Positions 17,347 through 25,588 of a stretch of DNA of 64,000 bases are shown here, in pieces. The stretch lies in NCBI GenBank assembly GCA_017513965.1, contig JAFWMI010000070.1, forward strand, positions 1 through 64,000. Direction: 5' to 3'. Made by a program: the position numbers and the translations under genes. Numbering within the stretch: position 1 is the stretch's first letter; every line of letters begins with the position of its first letter. The DNA is from Atopobiaceae bacterium. GTDB taxonomy: Bacteria; Actinomycetota; Coriobacteriia; Coriobacteriales; Atopobiaceae. Under the pieces are notes generated by a model. That model saw only the letters and a program-made list of their open reading frames with translations, searched no databases and was not told the origin of the DNA.

Positions 17347-18932
17347 CCTTCGTTTCTCCTAAGTTCTTGCTATTCATCGCACTAGTGCTGTGTGCTTATT
17401 TTGTTGCTCCAAAGAAGGTGCGCTGGATTGTTCTTTTGGTTGCGAGCTATGCATTCTATTACTTGAGTAGCGGCAAGTTATTGCTCATACATATGATAAC
17501 AACGGTAGTTACGTTTGTTGTCGCGCGCTGGATCTATGCCATCAATGAGCAAGGCAAGCGGGAGTTGGCTCGAAGCAAATTGCCCCGTAAGGAAAAGAAA
17601 GCTCTGCGCGCGCAGATTAAGCGTAAGGCGCGGCCTGTACTGGTTCTTGGCATATGTGTGGTTCTTAGCTTGTTGCTCGTGCTCAAGTATTACAACTTCT
17701 TCGCCGACAACATCAATAGTCTGGTTGGTGCTTCGCGGGGAGGACTGCCGTATTTGAGCCTGCTCTTGCCAATTGGTATTTCGTTTTATACGCTGCAGGC
17801 GATTGCATACATGGTAGACGTCTATAGGGGCAAGTGTCTGCCAGATTCAAATATCTTTAAATTTGCGCTCTTTATGTCGTTCTTTCCCCAAATCGTGCAA
17901 GGACCAATTCCACGCTATAAGCAGCTTGCAAATCAGCTGTATGAGCCACACGATTTTGATTACGTGCGCGTATGCCATGGTGCCCAGCTTGTGCTGTGGG
18001 GATGGATTCAAAAAATGATTATTGCCGACCGTCTGGCGATTCCCGTTAATGAGGTGTTCGAACACTACGAGAACTACCACGGCCTTTTGGTGTTTTTGGC
18101 AGCAGCGGGATATGGCCTACAGGTTTATACCGATTTTTCTGGTGGTATGGACATTGCGCGCGGTGTGTCGCAAATGCTTGGCATCGAGCTTGAACTCAAC
18201 TTTAAACAGCCATACTTTTCTACCAGTATAGAAGACTTTTGGCGTCGTTGGCACATTACCCTTGGCTCATGGATGAAGAATTATGTGTTCTATCCACTAT
18301 CTCTATCTAGGAGCTTTGCAACGCTAAGCCGCAGGTCGCGCAAGTTTCTTGGTGACTTTGTGGGGAAGCGGCTTCCGCCCATTTTGGCTATGTTCATCGT
18401 GTATTTCCTTGTTGGGTTTTGGCACGGTGCGGACTGGAAATACATCGCATACGGTGTATGGAATGGCATATTCTTGGTTTTGGGCATCCTGCTGCCCGAG
18501 CAGTATGCGCGTTGGGCTGATGCATGTCATATTGACCGCGAATCCTTTTCGTGGCGGGCGTTCCAAATCACGCGTACCTTTTGCATTTGTTCCTTGGGGC
18601 GGTTGTTCTCACGCGGCGTAAGTTTTACTGCTGCGATTAGCATGTTCTCGTCTATTGGTTACCGCTGGAGGGACCTGTCGTTTTTGTATGACGGTACCTT
18701 TACTGCCTTGGGCTTGGCGACGCCCGAATGGTTCGTACTCATTGCGTTTGTGGCCATACTGCTTCTTGTGGATAGATACCACGAGCGGGGTGGCCACATC
18801 CGCGAGAGCATTGATCGGCAAAACCTCGTTTTTAGGTGGGCCGTATATATTGGAGCCATCGTAGCCATTTTGATTTTTGGATCCTACGGATCAGGTTTTG
18901 AAGCTGTTAGCTTTATCTACGGTGGGTTCTAA
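17343..18932 (+). CDS. MBOAT family O-acyltransferase (DltB/AlgI-like), second copy
   Basis: A 529-residue MBOAT protein that starts with GTG overlapping the upstream stop by 4 bases. It shows 'EDFWRRWHITLGSWMKNYVF' (His304) and 'VGFWHGADW' (His361), a conserved 'GISFYTLQAIAYMVDV', and hydrophobic spans throughout. It is a close paralogue of the protein at 574-2160. The family transfers acyl groups through the membrane onto polymers with an SGNH-like partner, here the preceding gene. A hairpin at 18962-19000 ends the unit. With an acyl carrier protein and a DltA-like ligase next door, an aminoacyl or acyl substrate is plausible. Confidence 0.87.
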   Translation: MTFVSPKFLLFIALVLCAYFVAPKKVRWIVLLVASYAFYYLSSGKLLLIHMITTVVTFVVARWIYAINEQGKRELARSKLPRKEKKALRAQIKRKARPVLVLGICVVLSLLLVLKYYNFFADNINSLVGASRGGLPYLSLLLPIGISFYTLQAIAYMVDVYRGKCLPDSNIFKFALFMSFFPQIVQGPIPRYKQLANQLYEPHDFDYVRVCHGAQLVLWGWIQKMIIADRLAIPVNEVFEHYENYHGLLVFLAAAGYGLQVYTDFSGGMDIARGVSQMLGIELELNFKQPYFSTSIEDFWRRWHITLGSWMKNYVFYPLSLSRSFATLSRRSRKFLGDFVGKRLPPILAMFIVYFLVGFWHGADWKYIAYGVWNGIFLVLGILLPEQYARWADACHIDRESFSWRAFQITRTFCICSLGRLFSRGVSFTAAISMFSSIGYRWRDLSFLYDGTFTALGLATPEWFVLIAFVAILLLVDRYHERGGHIRESIDRQNLVFRWAVYIGAIVAILIFGSYGSGFEAVSFIYGGF

Positions 18933-18961
18933 TCGCTGTTTAGCGATTTAGGCTAAAGCAA

Positions 18962-19000
18962 GACCCCTCACCCAGAGGAACTAACCTTAGGTGAGGGGTT
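18962..19000. terminator. bidirectional hairpin between MBOAT and acyl carrier protein genes
   Basis: The arms GACCCCTCACC (18962-18972) and GGTGAGGGGTT (18990-19000) pair over 10 bases around a 17-base loop. It lies between convergent genes. T tracts are short on both sides, so it may be a weak terminator for both. Confidence 0.6.
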
Positions 19001-19032
19001 TAGCCATGCATTGTTAAAATGCGAAGTTGATG

Positions 19033-19260
19033 CTACTCGTCCTGAAGTCGCGTGATAAGCTCTTGCATTGCTGCAACCGTGTTGAAATTCTCGGGCTCAA
19101 GATCCTCAACGTCTATGTCGATGTCGAATTCTTCGTTAAACTCACCGACGATGGTAATAATATCGAAGGAATCGAGAATGTTGTCATCAATGAGACGCTC
19201 TGCGCTGGGGAAGTCGATGTCGGGACGTACCTCATTAAGAATCGCCAGAATATCTTCCAT
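19033..19260 (-). CDS. acyl carrier protein (DltC-like)
   Basis: A 75-residue acidic carrier protein. It has the phosphopantetheine attachment motif 'NILDSFDIITI', with Ser31 as the modified residue, and an acidic helix 'EEFDIDIDVEDLEPENF'. Such proteins carry an acyl or aminoacyl group as a thioester. The DltA-like ligase that starts at 19572 on the other strand is the obvious loading enzyme, and the MBOAT proteins are possible receivers. A typical AGGAGG-like ribosome-binding site precedes the ATG. It could be a fatty-acid ACP, but the neighbours favour a dedicated carrier. Confidence 0.85.
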   Translation of the reverse strand: MEDILAILNEVRPDIDFPSAERLIDDNILDSFDIITIVGEFNEEFDIDIDVEDLEPENFNTVAAMQELITRLQDE

Positions 19261-19269
19261 AACTACCTC

Positions 19270-19476
19270 CTAATGTGAAACAAACTGTTGGACCACTTCG
19301 GCGCCGAGGACGTACCCTACACTTTTGTGGAGCGCTATTGAAGCGTCGTTGGCGTCGCTAATCCAAGTGCTTACCTTGAGCTTACCAGTTTGCCACGCGT
19401 CTGTGGAGCACAACGTTAGAAGGGCACGAGCAATCCCGCGTCTGGTATGGCTTTGCGGGAATGACGCAAAGGACAA
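19270..19476 (-). pseudogene. GNAT acetyltransferase, C-terminal remnant
   Basis: The 68-codon frame matches the C-terminal half of GNAT N-acetyltransferases: 'HTRRGIARALLTLC' is the acetyl-CoA-binding 'RxxGxA' motif, and 'NDASIALHKSVGYVLGAE' is the typical end. The N-terminal half is missing and a TAG stop sits three codons before the TTG that opens the frame. It ends 9 bases before the acyl carrier protein start and supplies its ribosome-binding site. It may formerly have been in one operon with that gene. Confidence 0.6.
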
Positions 19477-19571
19477 ATACTGCTAGTATGATAATACCGT
19501 AGCTTTGATAGGGTTATCCTGCTTCGGGGGATGCATCTCCAACACTGGGATAACAAGACATGGGGGTTTCT

Positions 19572-20987
19572 ATGGAACCGCTCTTTGAGCTTTCTCGTTT
19601 TGGCAATGAAGTGGCCCTGATTGAGGGGGATCGTCACGTTACATATACAGAGCTCCACGGGCTTTCATCGCAAATTGCACAGCTGTGTGTGGGGCGTAGT
19701 ATTGTGTTTGTGCTGTGCAGCAATTGCGTGTCGTCCATTGCGGGCTATGTGGGGTTCGTTAATCGTGGTGTTGTGCCTCTGCTACTGGACAATGCCATAG
19801 ATTCCGATTTGCTTTCGCACCTGGTAGACGCATATTGTCCTGGTTACCTATGGTTGCCGCAGGAGCGTTCGAGTGCGTTTGAAGGCGCGAAGATTATTTA
19901 TGAGCTCGATGGTTACGTAATGCTGCGCATGGAAGACTCGGATTCTCCTCGGATCTACGACGGTCTTGGCCTGCTCATGTCAACGTCTGGATCGACGGGA
20001 AGTCCAAAACTAGTGCGGCAGAGCTATACCAACCTTCGTGCAAACACCGAGTCTATTGTTGAGTACCTGGGTATTACGGGGAGTGATCGGGCAATAACAA
20101 GCCTTCCGATGAACTATGTGTATGGCCTTTCGGTTATCAACACACACTTGTGGGCGGGTGCGACGCTCGTTCTTACCGACTTAGCGTGTTATGGCAAAGC
20201 TTTTTGGGAATTGGTTCGCAGCGAGGGGGTAACGTCTTTTGCTGGTGTGCCCTTTATGTACGAGATGCTGGAGAAGCTACGTTTTACCAAGAAGATGGAG
20301 CTGCCAAGCCTGCGCACCATGACACAGGCGGGGGGTAAGCTCGCGCCCGATTTGCAGGACCGGTTTGCCCATTATGCAGCGAATCACGGAATATCGTTTG
20401 TGGTTATGTATGGTGCCTCGGAGGCAACCGCGCGCATGGGTTACCTTCCCGCGGAACATGCAATCGACAAACGGGGAAGCATGGGTGTGGCTATTCCCGG
20501 GGGACGGTTTGAGCTCGTGGACGAGGATGGCGTCGTAATCGACGGGTCCGACGTTGCGGGTGAGCTCGTTTACTACGGGAACAATGTGGCGCTTGGATAC
20601 GCGCTTTGCGCCAACGACTTGGCAAAGGGCGACGAGTGGCATGGACGCCTTGTTACCGGTGACGTCGCCAAGCGTGATTCCGATGGGTATTACTATGTGG
20701 TTGGGCGACTTAAACGATTTGTGAAGATAGTGGGCAGAAGAACAAACCTCGACGAGATGGAACGTCTTCTCATACGCCGCTTTGGCACGCTTGATATTGC
20801 ATGTGGTGGTCGAGACGATCTGCTTGCTGTGTTCATAGTAGACGGCTCGCTTGCGGATGAAGTGATTGAGTACGTGTACGAGACTACCGAGATAAACCGA
20901 CGGATGATAGCGGTTCGCGTGGTTGATGAGATACCAAAGAATCCATCGGGAAAGACGCTGTATGGCGAGCTCAATGCATTGCTGTAA
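19572..20987 (+). CDS. AMP-forming acyl/aminoacyl-carrier-protein ligase (DltA-like)
   Basis: A 471-residue ANL-family adenylating enzyme. It has the P-loop-type 'LMSTSGSTGSPK' (about 135-146), 'MYGASEATARMGYLP' (A5), 'TGDVAKRDSDGYYYVVGR' (A7/A8), and the terminal 'PKNPSGKTLYGELNALL' with catalytic Lys461. The family activates a carboxylic acid as an adenylate and loads it onto a carrier protein, as DltA does with D-alanine. The ATG at 19572 has GGGGG 6 bases upstream, better than the ATG at 19560. It is divergent from the carrier-protein gene. The substrate is not set by the motifs: D-alanine, another amino acid, or a short acid are all possible. Confidence 0.75.
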   Translation: MEPLFELSRFGNEVALIEGDRHVTYTELHGLSSQIAQLCVGRSIVFVLCSNCVSSIAGYVGFVNRGVVPLLLDNAIDSDLLSHLVDAYCPGYLWLPQERSSAFEGAKIIYELDGYVMLRMEDSDSPRIYDGLGLLMSTSGSTGSPKLVRQSYTNLRANTESIVEYLGITGSDRAITSLPMNYVYGLSVINTHLWAGATLVLTDLACYGKAFWELVRSEGVTSFAGVPFMYEMLEKLRFTKKMELPSLRTMTQAGGKLAPDLQDRFAHYAANHGISFVVMYGASEATARMGYLPAEHAIDKRGSMGVAIPGGRFELVDEDGVVIDGSDVAGELVYYGNNVALGYALCANDLAKGDEWHGRLVTGDVAKRDSDGYYYVVGRLKRFVKIVGRRTNLDEMERLLIRRFGTLDIACGGRDDLLAVFIVDGSLADEVIEYVYETTEINRRMIAVRVVDEIPKNPSGKTLYGELNALL

Positions 20988-21024
20988 TACACACGGTGAT
21001 TGCAGGCAAGAGAGGTGATTCAAG

Positions 21025-21725
21025 ATGCTGACGCTACGCAAGGGTAGTGCCGCTGCACATATAGATCCCAGCGCAATGGTAAAGCAAAGCGAGCTTGGGC
21101 AGGGAGTGTGATTGGGCGTGACTGCGTGGTGCTCAGCAGCTCGGTGGGTGCCAATTGCGACATAGAGAGTCGCAATCTACTCAATAATGCGGTGATTGGC
21201 AACATGACGTACACCGGCGCCGACGTGAGCATCACGTGGGCTCAGGTTGGTAAGTACTGCTGCATTGCGCGCCTCGTCGATATTGGGGGAAACGAGCACA
21301 ACTATCGCGCAGCCTCTATGATGCCTTCCTATCGCCTCATGAATCGTCTGGCGGGCAAGTTGCAACGTCACCATGACGAAGAACATATTCTGGTGGGCAA
21401 TGACGTATGGATTGGCTCGGGTGCCACCATTGCGCGTAAGGATGGCCTTATGGTGGGTGACGGTGCCGTAATCGGTGCAGGTGCGGTGGTCACCAAGAGT
21501 GTGCCGCCCTATGCCGTCGTTGCTGGGGTACCAGCTCGCGTTATTAAGTATCGCTTTGACGACGACGTAATTGCCCGCTTACTCAAGCTCGCGTGGTGGA
21601 ACTGGCCAGACGATCAGGTGCTTGCGGCTTGGCCGCTTCTCTCGCAGGACTTGACGATGGACGTGCTTGATCAGTTGGACACAATGACCCTGGAATACGG
21701 GGGCGTGGATAACGAGTGCCAGTGA
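21025..21725 (+). pseudogene. hexapeptide O-acetyltransferase with an N-terminal frameshift
   Basis: An ATG at 21025 with GAGAGGTG before it opens a frame that stops after 28 codons at a TGA (21109-21111). The remaining 205 codons continue one base out of frame from GTG 21108. Read through, the protein runs from '..KQSELGQGV' into '[11 protein letters not shown]', the natural start of a left-handed beta-helix acetyltransferase. The long part has typical hexapeptide rungs and ends with '[17 protein letters not shown]', '[32 protein letters not shown]'-type sequence. Restoring one G at the GTGTG site would repair it. It is read as a damaged gene, though a start at GTG 21108 could still yield a shortened protein. 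Confidence 0.75.
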
Positions 21726-22345
21726 GGTACGGAACAAGGAGAAATTGGTTAAGCTCTTTTAGACCAGAATTGACATCGCCTCCGGTCCCCAAAGGTCGTC
21801 CTCCGTTACCTCCGGCATCCTGCCCTCCCAGTACTCCCAGAACGGCTACGGCTCGTCGGTGAGCATCCCGCGCGTCACCCGGTAGGTGCCGTTGGCGACG
21901 TGGGCGCGCAACGCCTCGACCGACGAGGAGTCGGACCTCCTCACCTGCTCGGACCAGCAGAACCACCACTTATAGAAACGTTTCTATAAGTGGTGGTACG
22001 TCTACCTGTTTCGCGTCAAGCAGGCGGACGAGAGGTGGCCCAAAACTGCAATGCTGCTCTGCCATTTGATGCTCACCGACGCACGTTATCGCAGCTCAAG
22101 GAAGCGCTAGCATCCGCACACTGGTTGACTATTCAAAAGAGCTTAAAAATAAACGAACAGGAAAGAATAAAGATTTATGTGAGTAATCATATCAAAGCTC
22201 AACTCTGGCGTTCTAACGGCCTTCGATTACGAGAGGTATTCGACTGTTTGTTTCCGCCTACAGAAATCTTTCAGGTATTGGTTTGCTGAAGTGGCATCAT
22301 TGTCGGTGTCCTGTCGGCGGTAAGCTGAAGAAAGAAGGGTTTGGT
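21726..22345. other. gene-poor scar region with degenerate open frames
   Basis: No intact gene is seen. Bases ~21775-21970 read on the minus strand give a coding-like stretch (…SSVEALRAHVANGTYRVTRG… then a TAG, then …FWEYWEGRMPE…) with one in-frame stop. The plus strand after the palindrome reads KRFYKWWYVYLFRVKQADERW and stops near 22110. Neither is identified. The middle is GC-richer than the flanks. A possible promoter for the next gene is TTGACT (22125-22130), a 17-base spacer, then AATAAA (22148-22153). A remnant of a mobile or deleted gene is likely. Confidence 0.5.
21962..21997. repeat. 36-bp perfect palindrome
   Basis: The sequence is fully self-complementary from 21962 to 21997, centred on CG at 21979-21980, with no mismatches. 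Each half encodes part of KRFYKWW in one frame, once on each strand. There is no T tract and it lies in the scar between genes, so a simple terminator is not the best reading. Confidence 0.9.
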
Positions 22346-25300
22346 ATGTACGATGGCGAATGCGCGGCTGTTCGCGGACAAAGGGTGAGAGGGAGGTTTT
22401 TCTGGGCGACTTTAGCAAGTCTGGTGCTCATCTGTGGGCTGATAGCATTGCCTCGGCATGCCTATGCGGAGGATCTGCAGGCTGCAAACGGCGAACAAGT
22501 TGAGGAGCTGCAAAGCACGGGTGAGTCTTTGCCGGTGGGCGAAGAAGAACCCAAGGACGAGAATGAAGTCGGCCAAGCTTCTACTACGGACAATGCTGGT
22601 ACCGGGGGCGAAACGAACGGGAACGAACCCATCGGTGAATCTGACGAGAATACGCAGGGTGAAGAGAATCTCGTTGACGTAGGCGTCGACAGTGGCAGCT
22701 CGGCAGACGACGCCGAAGGTATCGGTACTGCCGAGCTCAATGGTGGCGATATTGCAAACGACGAGATTGTGAAGGATGGTGGTCAGGAAGCCGTAAAGAC
22801 GGTTGGAGAGTCCATCACAACAACCGAATTACCGAAGAGCTCAGAGCCCATTGCTTTGGCCTCCAACATCACGGAAGCGAGTCGAGCGGCAGAGGCAAGG
22901 AGAGTGCCCGCTGCAACGGCGGCTACGCCCAAGTCTGCCCAGCCCGTTTTGCAAACCCAGGCCTCCAGGAAAACCTACAAGGTGACGTTCTACGATGCCT
23001 TTGGCAATGTTGCCAAGGTGGTCAAGGTCAAGGCGGGTGGCAAGGCAAAAGCTCCCAAGCTTGCCAAGGCACTCAATCGAAAGTTTCTTGGTTGGGATAT
23101 CAAGTTCAACAAGGTCACCAAGAACTTGCACGTACATCCCAAGTACAGGGATGCTAAGAAATCGTACGTTTTTAGCTGGAACGTATCTGGTTCCGTTATT
23201 AACTGGTTCCGTGCCAAGAAGGGCGTGAAGGTCTCTCTTGAAGAGTATTGGCGTGGCAATTATGGCTACATGAACGTAAAAAACATCAAGAGCTGGAATA
23301 CCAAACCCGATGGCAGCGGTACGTCCTATGCGCCCGACGCAGTAATCAAGACTCCAGCGCGTGACGTAGCGCTCTATGCGATGCTCAGCAAGAAGCAAAA
23401 GATGGTAAAGGTGACGCTCAAGCCAAATCGTGGCACTGGGTATAACACCACGCTCTATGTGCCAGCCGGAGAGAAGACATCGGTTCTTAATGGGGGCAGC
23501 CCAACCACTGATGATGGATATGCACTCGTGGGTTACGCCACAAAGAAGAATGCCAAGAAGCCCACGTATGCGGTCAACAGCACCATTAAGCCAAAGAGAA
23601 ACATGACGCTGTATGGTGTGTGGAAGAAGGCCAAGAGTCCGCTTCGGTTTAAGGCCAACTATGCTGGTGGAACTGACACCACTACCTATCTTGCAGGCGG
23701 ATATACGTATTCGTTGGAAGATGGCGAAATATACCGTGACGGATATACGCTCGTGGGTTGGAACACCAAGAAGAACGGCAAGGGGACAAAATACAACCTC
23801 TATGCGGACAAGGGGCTTACCGAGTATACCGGTGCCTTTACCAAGTTGCCGAGCAAGGGCCTTACGCTCTACGCACGATGGAAGAAGCTTCCCTCGCGCA
23901 AGCTCACATATAACTACAACATGGGTGCCAAGTCGTATACCTACTCCGATACCTACCATCCGGGGACTAAGCTGCTTACAAGCTCATACGCTAATGGGCG
24001 CGACGGGTACGCGCTCGTGGGCTGGAACACCAAGAAAAACGGCAAGGGGACCACATATGCGACCCGTGAGTTGTTTACGATGCCCAAAAAGAAGCTCACG
24101 CTCTACGCTCAGTGGAAGAAGGCAAACTCTGTCGTAACGTACGACTATAACTATAAGGGTGCCACAAAGAATGTGTATAAAAAGGCCGAGGGCTCTGTGG
24201 CGCACTACAGCTCCTACGGCTATCGCGAGGGATACTCCTTGGTGGGCTGGAACACCAAGAAGAACGGCAAAGGAATGCGTTTCGACATCAACGCATCCTG
24301 CTTTGTGCCCAAGGGCAGAACGACGCTTTACGCTCAATGGAAGAAGCTCCCTTGCGTCACCTTTAAGGCAAACTACGTTGGTGCGGGAGATGCCGATAGC
24401 AAGCAATACGGTACGGCGGGTGACGAGCGTACGATAAGCACCGATCACTACCGTGAAGGCTATTCGTTGCTTGGCTATACGACCAAGAGCAACGGCAAGG
24501 GCAAGATGTATAGGATTGGCGCAACATACAAGTTCCCCAAAAAGAACCTTGCGCTCTATGCCAAGTGGGGCAAAAACAACGTGAACGTGAATTTGGTTGG
24601 CAATTACAAGGGTGCGAAGACGTCTACGACCAAGGCTGCTGCCGGCGCCAAGCTTACTTCTACAAACGTTGATTACTACGATTACCCGTATCGCGACGAT
24701 TATAGCTTTGCTGGCTGGAACACAAAGGCCAACGGAAAGGGCACACACTATACCAGCGATGATTTCAACGACGTGACCGTTCCCAAGAAGGGCCTCACGC
24801 TCTATGCGGAGTGGGTAAAGAATCCTGTCGTCACGTTCGTGGCCAACAACGGCACCAAGGATATGACGTCTGTTACCGACCGCTATGTGTATATGGGAAC
24901 GAGATACTACGCCAAGGCAGGCAAGGCAATGGCGAACTGGAATACCAAGGCTAACGGCAAAGGAACATCGTTTTCTATTGGCGAGAATGTAAACAACCTC
25001 CCCTCGAATCTCAAAGTGTTTGCGCAGTGGAAAAAGCCTACGGCAAAGATTGTGCTCAAGGGCAACCACGCAGGCGTTAAGGACCAGACCGTGGGCGTCA
25101 TTGGCAATGCACGCAATGGGTATGATTTGCCAGATATGAGCGATACCGCTCGTGATTACTTCTATGAGTGGAATACCAAGGCCAATGGCAAGGGCGAGCA
25201 CTATTCGTCTTATTCTCAGAATACCTATATTCCCAAGAAGGGCCTCACGCTTTATGCGATATGGAAGCCCAAGAAGGTACTCACGCTCAATCCGAATGGT

Positions 25301-25510
25301 GGCAGCGGTGGGAACGTAATTACGTACGAGCGTCCAGACTCCTATGTGTGGCTGGGCGACTACGATGGCAAGATGACGCGTCCAGGGTATACGCAGGTGG
25401 GCTGGAGTACGAATCCGAGCGCTACGTACGCAGAATATGGCGTATACGGCTCTTTCTATCTTGAGGACACCAATGCCACGCTCTATGCGGTGTGGGAGCA
25501 AAACGCATAG
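22346..25510 (+). CDS. large secreted protein with InlB/Flg_new-type repeats
   Basis: A 1054-residue exported protein. A signal peptide (about 1-37) ends near 'PRHAYAED', then a Glu/Asp/Gly-rich linker follows to about residue 200. The rest is about 11 units of 70-80 residues, each ending in a variant of 'LTLYAQWKK' and containing 'GYxLVGWNTKKNGKGTxY'. This is the InlB B-repeat/Listeria-Bacteroides (Flg_new) repeat, a small beta fold found in surface proteins of Gram-positive bacteria. The chain stops directly after the last unit ('LYAVWEQNA'), with no LPxTG motif or hydrophobic tail, so anchoring is unclear. ATG 22346 follows AGAAGGG. Very high Lys content in the repeats suggests a basic surface. 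A strong terminator follows. Confidence 0.85.
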   Translation: MYDGECAAVRGQRVRGRFFWATLASLVLICGLIALPRHAYAEDLQAANGEQVEELQSTGESLPVGEEEPKDENEVGQASTTDNAGTGGETNGNEPIGESDENTQGEENLVDVGVDSGSSADDAEGIGTAELNGGDIANDEIVKDGGQEAVKTVGESITTTELPKSSEPIALASNITEASRAAEARRVPAATAATPKSAQPVLQTQASRKTYKVTFYDAFGNVAKVVKVKAGGKAKAPKLAKALNRKFLGWDIKFNKVTKNLHVHPKYRDAKKSYVFSWNVSGSVINWFRAKKGVKVSLEEYWRGNYGYMNVKNIKSWNTKPDGSGTSYAPDAVIKTPARDVALYAMLSKKQKMVKVTLKPNRGTGYNTTLYVPAGEKTSVLNGGSPTTDDGYALVGYATKKNAKKPTYAVNSTIKPKRNMTLYGVWKKAKSPLRFKANYAGGTDTTTYLAGGYTYSLEDGEIYRDGYTLVGWNTKKNGKGTKYNLYADKGLTEYTGAFTKLPSKGLTLYARWKKLPSRKLTYNYNMGAKSYTYSDTYHPGTKLLTSSYANGRDGYALVGWNTKKNGKGTTYATRELFTMPKKKLTLYAQWKKANSVVTYDYNYKGATKNVYKKAEGSVAHYSSYGYREGYSLVGWNTKKNGKGMRFDINASCFVPKGRTTLYAQWKKLPCVTFKANYVGAGDADSKQYGTAGDERTISTDHYREGYSLLGYTTKSNGKGKMYRIGATYKFPKKNLALYAKWGKNNVNVNLVGNYKGAKTSTTKAAAGAKLTSTNVDYYDYPYRDDYSFAGWNTKANGKGTHYTSDDFNDVTVPKKGLTLYAEWVKNPVVTFVANNGTKDMTSVTDRYVYMGTRYYAKAGKAMANWNTKANGKGTSFSIGENVNNLPSNLKVFAQWKKPTAKIVLKGNHAGVKDQTVGVIGNARNGYDLPDMSDTARDYFYEWNTKANGKGEHYSSYSQNTYIPKKGLTLYAIWKPKKVLTLNPNGGSGGNVITYERPDSYVWLGDYDGKMTRPGYTQVGWSTNPSATYAEYGVYGSFYLEDTNATLYAVWEQNA

Positions 25511-25531
25511 CCAACGGGTTGGATACAATAG

Positions 25532-25572
25532 GGGCTGTCTCTCTTCACGGCAAGGGGGATAGCCCTTTTTTT
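25532..25572 (+). terminator. rho-independent terminator after the repeat protein gene
   Basis: The arms GGGCTGTCTC (25532-25541) and GGGATAGCCC (25556-25565) pair with G-U wobbles and are followed directly by seven T residues. Confidence 0.85.
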
Positions 25573-25588
25573 GGCCGGAGATGGTAAC

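Noticed and set aside
20277-21041. A 254-codon minus-strand frame across the ligase end and the frameshifted gene
   Set aside because: It crosses a real gene boundary, has no motif, and contains no ribosome-binding site.
22900-25500. Regular repeats that might suggest a CRISPR array
   Set aside because: The repeats are about 70-80 codons long, keep the reading frame and vary as protein repeats do. They are Flg_new units, not direct DNA repeats with spacers.
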